A stretch of 64,000 bases of DNA from Stentor roeselii (taxonomy: Eukaryota > Ciliophora > Heterotrichea > Heterotrichida > Stentoridae), in assembly GCA_006503475.1 (NCBI GenBank), contig RSEH01000076.1, forward strand, positions 62,001-126,000, read 5' to 3'. Position 1 is the stretch's first letter. Every line of letters begins with the position of its first letter. Below are positions 27,288-35,973 of this stretch, in pieces. Both the position numbers and the translations under genes were made by a program. The notes under the pieces were generated by a model, which made no database searches, was not told the origin of the DNA, and was given only the letters and a program-made list of their open reading frames with translations.

Positions 27288-29918
27288 TTACTTAAAACTC
27301 CCCCTACTCGAGTTGCTCAAAGAAGAAGCAGGCCGTGAAGGAAGTTTGACTCCATTTTGTCCAAGTACATTATCAATAATTTGCGCTAATTCAGGAACAT
27401 CAGTATTCAAAGTTGCAATAGCACTAAGCAAGCACTTATTCTTAAACTTAGCCAACTGAAAGCTAAGTTCAATTTCCTGAATACGATTCAAGTCAACTTC
27501 ATTATTCTGATACCCGACCATAGCCCTTTTGATTTTATCTTGTTGCTGAGAGATCTGTTGCCTTATCTTAAGTTTATTCCCTTCAGAGTCATTGATGATC
27601 CTATTAAGTGCATCAGTTTTCGTCTGAATTTCCATGTAATGTTTCATGTCATCTTCATACTGCTTCTGCAAGACTCTCAATTCTTTTTCCTTTTTACTGA
27701 GTTGTTCAGTTGCAGCGCGACATTGGTCCTCAATCGCGTTTTTCATTTCAAGTTCATTTGAATTTCCACTGGTTAAGTAAGAGTCTCTAAACCTGGTGTT
27801 CCTTCCTTTGAGATGTTCAAGAGTGTCAGCAAGACAAGCGATTTCCCTTTCAGCTTTTTTTATTTTTGACTCAAGTTCATCTCCATATCGATGAAGTTCT
27901 TCACGTTCCTGGGCGGCTTTAATCACATAGTAAGCCTGAGTCCTTTCTTCACCATCGTCGTTGGACCTGTTTTTATAACAGAGGTTTTCGTACTTGACTT
28001 TCAAGTTCTGGACTTTGCATTTTCTATCAGAGAGTTCAACTAAAACTTTATGTTTTTCTTCTTCAGTTGCTCTTTTTTCAGCTAGAAGGGTCTCTTTATG
28101 CACTTTTATCTCTTTTTCACGTTCTTCCATTGACATCTGCAGCTGGTACTTCCTGTTTTCAATAGCGAAGAGTTTATCAGCTTCAGCACAAAGAGTGTCT
28201 TTAAGTTTTTTCACTTCAAGTTTCATAGAGTCATGTTGTACTAAAGTATCATTTTTCCTTTGAGCCTCTCTGGCGATTTCTTGTTCAGTCATTTTTATCT
28301 GCAAGTTAAGTTCTTCATAGCTAGTCTTCAAAGTTTCTCCTTCAGTGACAGTTTTAATAAGAGTTTTATCAATCAGTCTCAAGTCGTCTCCAAGTTCTTT
28401 CACACTTTTCGTGACTTTTTCCAGTTTTTCATCGTTGTGCTGAAGTCTGACTTCTTCCTGAGAAATTTTTTCCTCAAGTCCGCGATTTTTGTCAGTCACT
28501 TGAATGCCTTTCGCCTCGTCGACCTTTCGCTGGTTGGACTGGATGAGGTAGTCGGCGCTGTAAAGCAAAACGTGTTGTTTTTGCATTTCTTGGTCCTTTT
28601 TGTTTATTGCAGCTTGCAGGTTTCTTCCTGCTGCCAAGGCGCCTTTTATCTCGCCCAGAAGATTCGCTTCGGTGCTTCGAAGCTCTAATAGTTTTTTTGT
28701 TTCTTTGAAAAGAGAGTCTTTTAGGTCTCGGATCTGTTTTTCGATCTTGTTTCGGTCGCCTTCTAAGGATTTGAATACTTTTTCTGCGTTTTTAGCGTTT
28801 GCTTCTAGGTCTTCGGTCTGCTTGTACTCGGTTTCTAGCCTCATTCGGGTTTGATCTGCCTTTTTTTGAGCTTCTTCGAAACGCTGTTTGCGTTTTGCTA
28901 GTTCGTTGTTTAGCTCGATTAATTGGGCGTGTTTTCCGTTTAGGTCTGAGGCTAGGGCGCTTAACTGGTTTCTGAGGATGTCGACTTCAGCTTTAAAAAG
29001 CTCTAAATCATTTTTCGTTTTAATTTCCTCAAGCCTCTGATCAGCAACTTTTCTCTGTTCTAAAGTATTTTGACTCTGAATCTTCTGACTTTCCCCCCTA
29101 AGATTCTCATAAGCCTTAACTCTCTGAGCCAATGTTTCTTCCTTTCTGCGAATACGTTGTCTATCTTGCTTAAACTGTTCAAGAAGATCAGTAAACTGTT
29201 TATCAAGTCTCTTACAAGCCTTAATAGTTTCCTGTAACCTTTCATAAAGTTCATGTCTTTCCGAGTGATTTCTCTTAAACTCCTCCGCAGTTTTATCAAG
29301 TTCAATTTGTTTAGCCTGAGTTTCAGTGACTTCCTGATCAAGTTCAGACTTTTTTTCCCTAAGTTCCATAGTAATCCTTTCAATATGCAAAGTGAGTTCC
29401 TTGATTTTTGCTTCATCTGCTCTTTTATACTTCTCTAAAGTAAGGTTATCATCTTCCTTTTGCCGACTGGCCAAAGCCCACTGTTCAAGTTCTTCTTGAT
29501 TCCAGTTCATCTGAAGTTTGTACTGGTCCAATTTTTCATTCCCCTTGAAAATTTCGTTTTGAATTGAATTAAGCCGGTCCTGAAGGTCGCCCATGAGGTG
29601 CTCATACCTCTGGAGCTCTGAGTATAACCGTCCGATCTGCCTTTCGGCCAACTGCTTCAAATGGTCTTCTGACTCTATTTGACGAGTCTCTGTCGTCACC
29701 AGTACTTGAGTGTGCGCCAGTTCCTCTTGAACGTTCTTGAAATGCTCTGAAAGGATCTTCACTCGCTCGTCGATTTCTTCGATTTCTTCGGAGAACTTTG
29801 AAATGAACTCTTTCTTTTCACGGATCTCGTTGTTTAAGGATTTGTTCTCGTCGTTCGCGTATTCTGGGAAGTCACTCTCTGGCTGGTAGGGCTGGTAGCT
29901 TTTTTGGCTCTCTGACAT
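27288..29918 (-). CDS. CCDC39: CCDC39 / FAP59, 96-nm axonemal ruler protein
   Basis: An 876-residue, almost entirely coiled-coil protein that follows animal CCDC39 from end to end: N-terminal NDENKSLNNEI and HFKNVQEEL...TQ, IFKGNEKLDQYKLQMNW, the LTLHIERIT stretch, and the strongly conserved block around residues 658-690 with ERTQAYYVIKAAQEREELHR. The C-terminus is Ser-rich (PASSLSNSSRGSF) as in the family. With CCDC40 it forms the ruler that sets the 96-nm repeat of motile cilia and docks radial spokes and inner dynein arms. Consistent with a heavily ciliated cell. No introns are seen. Confidence 0.92.
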   Translation of the reverse strand: MSESQKSYQPYQPESDFPEYANDENKSLNNEIREKKEFISKFSEEIEEIDERVKILSEHFKNVQEELAHTQVLVTTETRQIESEDHLKQLAERQIGRLYSELQRYEHLMGDLQDRLNSIQNEIFKGNEKLDQYKLQMNWNQEELEQWALASRQKEDDNLTLEKYKRADEAKIKELTLHIERITMELREKKSELDQEVTETQAKQIELDKTAEEFKRNHSERHELYERLQETIKACKRLDKQFTDLLEQFKQDRQRIRRKEETLAQRVKAYENLRGESQKIQSQNTLEQRKVADQRLEEIKTKNDLELFKAEVDILRNQLSALASDLNGKHAQLIELNNELAKRKQRFEEAQKKADQTRMRLETEYKQTEDLEANAKNAEKVFKSLEGDRNKIEKQIRDLKDSLFKETKKLLELRSTEANLLGEIKGALAAGRNLQAAINKKDQEMQKQHVLLYSADYLIQSNQRKVDEAKGIQVTDKNRGLEEKISQEEVRLQHNDEKLEKVTKSVKELGDDLRLIDKTLIKTVTEGETLKTSYEELNLQIKMTEQEIAREAQRKNDTLVQHDSMKLEVKKLKDTLCAEADKLFAIENRKYQLQMSMEEREKEIKVHKETLLAEKRATEEEKHKVLVELSDRKCKVQNLKVKYENLCYKNRSNDDGEERTQAYYVIKAAQEREELHRYGDELESKIKKAEREIACLADTLEHLKGRNTRFRDSYLTSGNSNELEMKNAIEDQCRAATEQLSKKEKELRVLQKQYEDDMKHYMEIQTKTDALNRIINDSEGNKLKIRQQISQQQDKIKRAMVGYQNNEVDLNRIQEIELSFQLAKFKNKCLLSAIATLNTDVPELAQIIDNVLGQNGVKLPSRPASSLSNSSRGSFK

Positions 29919-30533
29919 TTTTTAGAGTGGATTTAAATTAAGAAGTCGCGATGGGAAAATATCGGAGTTGAGAGGAGGAGTGCGGAATGGGTTGAGATTG
30001 GTTATGGGAGGATGGTTTTAGGGCTTTCGGGTGTTGGAATGTGTCAAGATTTGGAATTTGTTTAGGGTATAACTTTTTTTTTAGGTTTTGATATTGGGTA
30101 AGAACTTGGATGGTTTTTTATGGATGAATACTGAGAGTGGTTAGAGATAGTAAATGTTTCAATATCTTTGCTTTGTTTTTGGTCAGATGGCTTTTTTTCT
30201 TTTGAAAAAAGATATTATTTCTTGGATATCTTTTTGTGATAAAATAACATTTTTATCTCTAAATAGAATAGTTTTCTTGAAGTTTCTGGAAGAGTTTCCC
30301 ATTATTTTTTTTTAAATTTTCTCTAATTTTTATTCAATTATCCTTATTGTTTTTATTGGCTGGTAAAATCACACATTCACTAGTAAGATTTAGGATTGCT
30401 TATTTTATAAATTGTCTAATCAAAGATATAAGGGATATTTTAACTTAAGCCTCAAATACATTACAATCTATCATATTCAAATCAATAGAAATCAAGTTAA
30501 AATAGTCTGAAAAAATTGATTTCCATTATAATC
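29919..30533. other. Intergenic stretch with G-rich (minus-strand C-rich) promoter side
   Basis: No supported gene. Bases 29940-30060 are strongly G-rich on the plus strand: in 29981-30040 there are 26 G and 3 C. Relative to the CCDC39 gene that starts at 29918 on the minus strand, this is the same upstream C-rich bias as at 7741 and 11641. The rest (30060-30533) is T/A-rich with no repeats noticed. Confidence 0.5.
29981..30040 (-). promoter_or_regulatory. C-rich tract upstream of CCDC39
   Basis: On the minus strand these 60 bases hold 26 C and 3 G, mirroring plus-strand tracts upstream of other genes. Regulatory role inferred from position. Confidence 0.4.
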
Positions 30534-31523
30534 CTAATCATTAATTATAATAAAATTATTTCCCGTTTCATTATCTTCAGAAGGACATAAGCTGGGTCCA
30601 TTGCTTCTTTTTTTAGGTAATTTATCTTCATCAATAAAAAAATAGCTACCATCTTGTAAAAACTGAACAATTGGATCACTTACCCCGGGATGAACATTAC
30701 TAAGTATTTCTTCAAAATAAAAATCATAAACCAAGTTATTTATTTGGTTTTTACAAATAGGGCAAACAAATGGATTCTGAAAAGCCTTGGTATATAAATT
30801 ATAAAATGAATGAAGGTCAAAGCATTTAAAATGCTTACAATTTTTATCCTTCACAGGAATTCTAATAAGCGTTTTAGATAAAGGACACGTAAGCTTACTA
30901 TATTCCAAGTGAATATTTAAATTTGGATCTGAATTACAAAACCCTTCTTTGATGAATGTTTTTCCTTTTTCTACCGTGCAAAAGCTACTTTCCTTTAAAT
31001 TCTTCAAAAGTATCTCAAACTCAATAATTTCAACAATAAATACGCTCAAAAAGTAGCATTTTTTATCATTTTCAACAACTAAAGTCAAAGTATTCTGCTC
31101 CTGTACCAACTGAGTGATATTCAGAGCCTTTATTTGATTAAAATTTCTATTTTTTTCAAATTTCATCGCAACTTGGCCATTTATCATCAAACATCCAAGT
31201 TCAGGCCACACATTTTTTTTCTTTTTCTCAGTCATTTCAATGCATCTGACTTGAACCTGCTTCCTTCCTTTCGCCTCACAGATAGTATTTCTTATCCCGT
31301 ATGCAGAAAACCCGATTTCAGTCACTTCGACTAAATTTTCTCTATGAACAATTTTTTCAAATTCGATAGCGCCGACTAGGATTTTTGAGACAATTTCAAA
31401 AGGATTCAAAGAGATTAAAATGCAGTTTGGACATAAATAAGGATCCTGGGTGGCTTTTTCTTGAACACAAGAAACGTGCTGGTATTTGTTGCAATTTTTG
31501 CAAATCACTGTGTTTCTTGTCAT
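30534..31523 (-). CDS. SIZ/PIAS-type SUMO E3 paralogue, N-terminally truncated
   Basis: A 329-residue frame homologous to residues about 85-415 of the two neighbouring paralogues. It begins at an ATG inside the PHD finger, so the SAP domain and the first cysteine pair are missing. The remaining PHD half (VICKNCNKYQHVSC...YLCPNC), the PINIT region and the SP-RING (LTCPLSKTLIRIPVKDKNC then KHFKCFDL and FVCPIC) keep their key residues, and a hydrophobic FIIIND tail resembles a SUMO-interacting motif. The SP-RING binds the SUMO-charged E2. The frame is intact for 990 bases, suggesting some constraint, but loss of the PHD start may make it non-functional. See the adjoining pseudogene segment. Confidence 0.7.
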   Translation of the reverse strand: MTRNTVICKNCNKYQHVSCVQEKATQDPYLCPNCILISLNPFEIVSKILVGAIEFEKIVHRENLVEVTEIGFSAYGIRNTICEAKGRKQVQVRCIEMTEKKKKNVWPELGCLMINGQVAMKFEKNRNFNQIKALNITQLVQEQNTLTLVVENDKKCYFLSVFIVEIIEFEILLKNLKESSFCTVEKGKTFIKEGFCNSDPNLNIHLEYSKLTCPLSKTLIRIPVKDKNCKHFKCFDLHSFYNLYTKAFQNPFVCPICKNQINNLVYDFYFEEILSNVHPGVSDPIVQFLQDGSYFFIDEDKLPKKRSNGPSLCPSEDNETGNNFIIIND

Positions 31524-31676
31524 GCCTTCTTCATTTCAGCAGGAGTAGTTTATTGACTTCAATATATCAACGGCTTCTAATATTTTTACGGGGATTGAAA
31601 TGGTTAGATTTTCCAAGTTTTCGCATTTTACGAGATGAAATATCAGCTCATTTATAATTTCTGATTTTATTCCTAC
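31524..31676 (-). pseudogene. Disrupted 5' part of the truncated SIZ/PIAS paralogue
   Basis: The frame continues upstream of the ATG at 31523 with clear similarity to the paralogues, but a TGA at 31536-31538 replaces the second cysteine of the PHD finger: the copy reads INYSC-stop-NEEG where the plus-strand paralogue has IIYSCCKKP. Further up, VGIKSEIINELIF aligns with VSGSKDTIVQKLI of the SAP/linker region. A TAG follows near 31706 and no SAP start is found. No 15-nt intron fits around the TGA. Confidence 0.65.
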
Positions 31677-31830
31677 ACAGGTTGATCCTAGGGATATAGT
31701 CTATATCATTCAGAAATAAATTAAATAGAAAAGGATACACTAAACATAAGCTTTTAAATCTATCAAATAGATAATGCATAATACTAACCAGGATTCATTG
31801 AATAAAATAATAAATCAATTTTAAAGCTTA

Positions 31831-33081
31831 TTAATCCGAATCAATACAGATAATCTCCTTCTCTTTTATAATTTTAGCAGGATCAGCCTGAGTATTGAGT
31901 TCTCTTTTTATAGGTAAACTGTAGGAAATACTCAATGTTGCAGCCTCATTTAATTTGAACGTACCATCAGGAAATATTTCAGCAGGTCCTTTATTATTTT
32001 CACTTGCAGCGGCTTCAAGTATATCTTTAATATAATGATCATAAACCAAATCATAAACATAATTTGGGCACTTTGGACACTTCCAACTATTTGTTCTAGT
32101 ATTTTGCAAGTGAACGAAAGTTTCCAGATCAAAGCACCAAATATGTCGACAGTTCACTCCTCTTACAGGATGACTAATAAAAGTCATGCTTATAGGGCAT
32201 GTAAGTGGCAGTGGATAAGAAAAAGACTCAACATCAGGGCTTTCATTCCTAAGAATATTCTTGTAAAAATCCACACTTTCCTCCCTGGAAATTCCATTTT
32301 TCTCTTTAACTTCATTAATAAAATCCCTTTCACTTTTTTTCTGAATCATAACAAGACTTAAAAAATAAGTATTAGGATCATTAGAGACTATCAAAGAAAC
32401 AGAATTATTCCCGACATTAATAATCTTTGTTACATTCAAAGGTGCATCTCTTCTCATTTTTTGGTTAGTCTTATTGGGGCACAAAAATTTCATGGCTAAC
32501 TTGTCATTAATAATCAAAAATCCATTTGGAGGCCAGACCTGATTAATTGACTTTCCATCCATTTTAATGCATCGAGCTTGAATTTGAACTGACCCATTCC
32601 CTGCTTTAATTTTAGAATAAAGTCTTTCAGGAAGTTCAAAATTGATTTCGGAATTATAAACTTTCGAGTTTTCCCGAATTTCTTCAGTGAATTTTGTGGC
32701 TGGAACCAAAATATCTGTCACTGGCTCAAAAGGACTGATTTTTTTTAATATGCAGTCTGGACAATAGTAAGGCTTTATTCGTGAATTATCAGTGATACAG
32801 CGAATGTGCTGCATACTGTTGCATTGTGAACATTTTATGTGACCTCCTGCTAGAAAAGTGCCTTTGCAACAGGTGCAAATCTGAAAATCTCTTGATAAGA
32901 GCTCGTTTATTACTTTTGTAGGGAAAATCTTTAAAATTAAATCTAAACTTGAGGTGGTTTGGAGTCCTTGGATTAGAACTTTTATCATGTTTTTTGGAGA
33001 GGTGAAGATTGGTAGGTCAAAGGCATTGCAGAGGGCTTTGAGTTCTATTGTTGACTTTTTTCGAAGATAGTCTTCCATCAT
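31831..33081 (-). CDS. SIZ/PIAS-type SUMO E3 ligase
   Basis: A 416-residue protein with the plant SIZ1-like order SAP-PHD-PINIT-SP-RING. SAP helix pair about 1-38 (TIELKALCNAF...), PHD finger about 67-112 (CTCC...CSQC...HIRC...YYCPDC), PINIT about 145-250 (VQIQARCIKMDGK...GFLIINDKLAMKF), SP-RING about 290-350 (LTCPISMTFISHPVRGVNC, CRHIWCFDL, WKCPKC), and a C-terminal EIICIDSD that fits a SUMO-interacting motif. These ligases move SUMO from Ubc9 to nuclear targets; SAP binds DNA. Two Met codons open the frame; either could be used. It is head-to-head with the plus-strand paralogue at 33289. Confidence 0.88.
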   Translation of the reverse strand: MMEDYLRKKSTIELKALCNAFDLPIFTSPKNMIKVLIQGLQTTSSLDLILKIFPTKVINELLSRDFQICTCCKGTFLAGGHIKCSQCNSMQHIRCITDNSRIKPYYCPDCILKKISPFEPVTDILVPATKFTEEIRENSKVYNSEINFELPERLYSKIKAGNGSVQIQARCIKMDGKSINQVWPPNGFLIINDKLAMKFLCPNKTNQKMRRDAPLNVTKIINVGNNSVSLIVSNDPNTYFLSLVMIQKKSERDFINEVKEKNGISREESVDFYKNILRNESPDVESFSYPLPLTCPISMTFISHPVRGVNCRHIWCFDLETFVHLQNTRTNSWKCPKCPNYVYDLVYDHYIKDILEAAASENNKGPAEIFPDGTFKLNEAATLSISYSLPIKRELNTQADPAKIIKEKEIICIDSD

Positions 33082-33288
33082 TAGTTAGTTTTATTAAAAG
33101 GTAGACTCTGGTTTGTGAGTTTTAAATAATAACTGGGAATTATAGTAAGTATGGTAGTATAAATGGGAAATATTCCGAATATGGTAAATTATTCATCGAA
33201 TATAGAATTTTTATTTATTATAAAGTTCTCTTCTTCAAATTCCCAAAACCTCGAAATAATACCATTATAAACCCCCCCTAACTCAGAA

Positions 33289-34551
33289 ATGGAAGATCAT
33301 CTAAAAAAAAAGACAATATCCGAACTAAAAGAACTCTGCAAAGCCTTCGAGGTAAAAGTATCAGGTTCAAAAGACACAATAGTTCAAAAGCTAATCTCAA
33401 GCCTTCAAATTTCCGAAAAATCCGATCTTCTTTCCCATCATTTCCCATCCGACTTAATATCTTCAATGAAAAGCCTGCCAACAATAATCTATTCCTGCTG
33501 TAAAAAGCCTTCAATAGCCGGAGGAGAAATAGTTTGCTCCAACTGCCAAGAGCACCAACACAAGCGTTGCGTATTAGAAAACTCAAAGTTACAGCCTTAC
33601 CTTTGCCCAAGCTGCATTCTAAACAAGTTAAGTCCTCTAGAGCCAGTGACTGAAACTCTTCTTCACTCATTCAAATTCATTCAAAACAAGACAACAGGCC
33701 CTTCATGTGAAATCGACGAGCTCAGTTTTGAGTTCCCGAAAGAGAAAAGGTCTGAAGTCTTCTCCGCAGGCGGCACTGCGCAGATCCAAGCAAGATGCAT
33801 CAGAATGGACGGAAAGTCTCTCACACAGGTCTGGCCTATCAAGGGTTTTCTTATAATCAACGAAAAGTTTGCTATGAAATTTGAAACTTCTTCAAATCCG
33901 AATGCCCGGAAGCGTAAAGACGAGCCTTTAAATGTGACGATGATTGTTAATGAAGGTTTTAACTCGATTTCTCTCATTGTTTTGAATGACCCGAATACTT
34001 ATTTCATGAGTCTTGTGATGGTCAGGAGAAAGACTGAAGCTGATTTTATTAGAGAAATTAAGGAAAAATGTGCTTTTTCTGTTGATAGTTCGAAGGAGTT
34101 CATTAGGAATACACTGAGACAAGGAGACCCTGAAGTGCCTGCGAGTTCGATTAGGTTTTCTCTTAAGTGCCCAATGACTATGACGATCATCAAGATGCCG
34201 GTTAGAGGAGTGACTTGCACTCATATACAGTGCTTTAACCTTGAACCTTATGTTTATATGCAAAACACTTCTAAGGTTAATCGATGGAAATGTCCTATTT
34301 GTAAAGAATATGTTTATGAAATGATGTATGATTTGTATTTGAAGGAAATCGTTGATACTGCTGATTCTGGAAGGGAAAAAGGATGTGATGTAGAAATTTA
34401 TCCTAATGGAGAATTCAAAATCATTGAAGATGAGGAAGGGAATAAAAAAAATGGAGATTTACCTTTGAAGAGGAAAATTGAAAGTCACTCGGAGATTACT
34501 AAGATGCAGAAAGTTAATGATATTTCAGTGATTGATTTAGATAATGATTAA
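33289..34551 (+). CDS. SIZ/PIAS-type SUMO E3 ligase
   Basis: A 420-residue paralogue of the minus-strand gene ending at 33081, from which it diverges across about 207 bases. Same order: SAP (1-38), PHD (about 67-110, YSCCKKPS...CSNC...HKRC...YLCPSC), PINIT (about 150-260, VQ-like AQIQARCIRMDGKSLTQVWP), SP-RING (about 291-347, LKCPMTMTIIKMPVRGVTC, CTHIQCFNL, WKCPIC) and a C-terminal SUMO-interacting motif ISVIDLDND. All zinc ligands are visible. With its neighbours it forms a three-member local cluster that arose by duplication and inversion. Confidence 0.88.
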   Translation: MEDHLKKKTISELKELCKAFEVKVSGSKDTIVQKLISSLQISEKSDLLSHHFPSDLISSMKSLPTIIYSCCKKPSIAGGEIVCSNCQEHQHKRCVLENSKLQPYLCPSCILNKLSPLEPVTETLLHSFKFIQNKTTGPSCEIDELSFEFPKEKRSEVFSAGGTAQIQARCIRMDGKSLTQVWPIKGFLIINEKFAMKFETSSNPNARKRKDEPLNVTMIVNEGFNSISLIVLNDPNTYFMSLVMVRRKTEADFIREIKEKCAFSVDSSKEFIRNTLRQGDPEVPASSIRFSLKCPMTMTIIKMPVRGVTCTHIQCFNLEPYVYMQNTSKVNRWKCPICKEYVYEMMYDLYLKEIVDTADSGREKGCDVEIYPNGEFKIIEDEEGNKKNGDLPLKRKIESHSEITKMQKVNDISVIDLDND

Positions 34552-34808
34552 TAAGCTATTTTATATAAATATTAGGATTTTTTTAACAGGAATAAATTTA
34601 TTGAAGATTTATTGTTGAGTTCTAGTAGGAAATAATTTATCAAAATTGCTGAAATATGATGAGAGCTTGTTGAAATTCATTATAATAATCTTTCAACATA
34701 AAAACCAATTAAAGCAGGGTGTTATTTAATGTTTTTTACAAATATGATATATCTTTTTTGTGTTTGTGATTTATTACTTTTTCATTCTAATACTTAGTGA
34801 TTATCTAA

Positions 34809-35873
34809 CTATTTAACTAAACCCTGCGCTGTGCAAAGAATACAATATGATCCATTGTAAATTGGGAAGTAATTACACAAACTGCATAACTTCAAAAGTT
34901 TGTTGTCCATGCCAAGAGATCCGCAATTCACACAAATATAAACTGCATCATTTGAGGGATTAGTGCATATTTCGCATTTCTGTTTATTTAAGTCGAATAG
35001 ACAAATCTTTGGTTGCACTTTCGATACTACAGGTTTTCCTTTAGTTTTCTTTGGACTTATTTTTGCGTTACAAAAATAGCATAATAAGTAAGATTGATTA
35101 GCTACATGTGAAATGCACTCAGTACAATAATAAATATTGCAGGTACCACATAGATTCAGATTTTCTGTCTTGTTACAATAAAAGCAAACTTTTTCTTTAT
35201 TAACGATTCCCAAGATTAAGCGAATCTCAACTTTTGAAATAGGAGAATAATTTTTAAGTGAATTTACGTATCCATCTATTTTATAATATGGGGGAGCATC
35301 TGGGTATTTCATTATTTCAAAGCTTTCAACATTTACTCCAGTTTTTAGTATTACTTGATTTTTCAATATACATTCACCATATTGCTTAGAATCACTGATT
35401 AAATTGTTGTTTGTAATCATTGTAATCATGTATAATTTCTCATTACCATAATAAAATTTTATAGTTTCAGAGGAATTTGTTCCAAATTTAAGAACTTTAT
35501 TATTTCCATTTTCAGAGCTAATTAAAACCTCAATCCTGATTCCAAAAATGATTCCAACTGCATTAAGTTTTGACAGTAGAGGGTCTTTGTACTTTATAAA
35601 ATTTTTACCATTCTCAATGTAAAAATTTGAATAATTTTTTAACATTTCGATTACTTTGGGATTCTTTAAATTATCCATTGTATAATTCCTTAACTTTGTT
35701 TTGTCTGGATTAAAATCATCTTGTAGTGATTTATAATTCTTGAATTTTTTAATGTTTCCAAGTAAATGCTCGGCACTATTTTGGTTACGTAAATAGTAGT
35801 TTAACAGTGTTTCGTAAAAATTACTCTCACTGATCTCTATTTTGCGATCATATTCATATCTTGAAAGCAACAT
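34809..35873 (-). CDS. Cys-rich protein, family unrecognised
   Basis: A 354-residue protein. Residues 1-215 are helical/mixed with no clear motif; a stretch around 100-155 (LNAVGIIFGIRIEVLI... then FYYGNEKLYMIT) faintly recalls the C-terminal strands of OTU/otubain proteases, without catalytic residues that I can identify. The C-terminal 120 residues carry two zinc-finger-like arrays: CFYC...CGTC...CTEC...CYFC and CEIC...CVNC...CSLC...CILC. The coding sequence is more AT-rich and less codon-biased than its neighbours. Function unknown; a ubiquitin-linked role would be a guess. Confidence 0.6.
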   Translation of the reverse strand: MLLSRYEYDRKIEISESNFYETLLNYYLRNQNSAEHLLGNIKKFKNYKSLQDDFNPDKTKLRNYTMDNLKNPKVIEMLKNYSNFYIENGKNFIKYKDPLLSKLNAVGIIFGIRIEVLISSENGNNKVLKFGTNSSETIKFYYGNEKLYMITMITNNNLISDSKQYGECILKNQVILKTGVNVESFEIMKYPDAPPYYKIDGYVNSLKNYSPISKVEIRLILGIVNKEKVCFYCNKTENLNLCGTCNIYYCTECISHVANQSYLLCYFCNAKISPKKTKGKPVVSKVQPKICLFDLNKQKCEICTNPSNDAVYICVNCGSLGMDNKLLKLCSLCNYFPIYNGSYCILCTAQGLVK

Positions 35874-35973
35874 TTATAATCAGATTCTCTAAATTACAAT
35901 ATGTAGATTAAGCTTCCATAAAAATTCACAAAACCTAAAAAATCCACTAACTCTCTCCAAATCACCAGTAAAA

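Noticed and set aside
29253-29438. Plus-strand open frames inside CCDC39 and similar antisense frames in other long coiled-coil genes
   Set aside because: They are shadows of the real minus-strand frame, caused by Glu/Lys-rich codons that read as Phe/Leu/Ser on the other strand.
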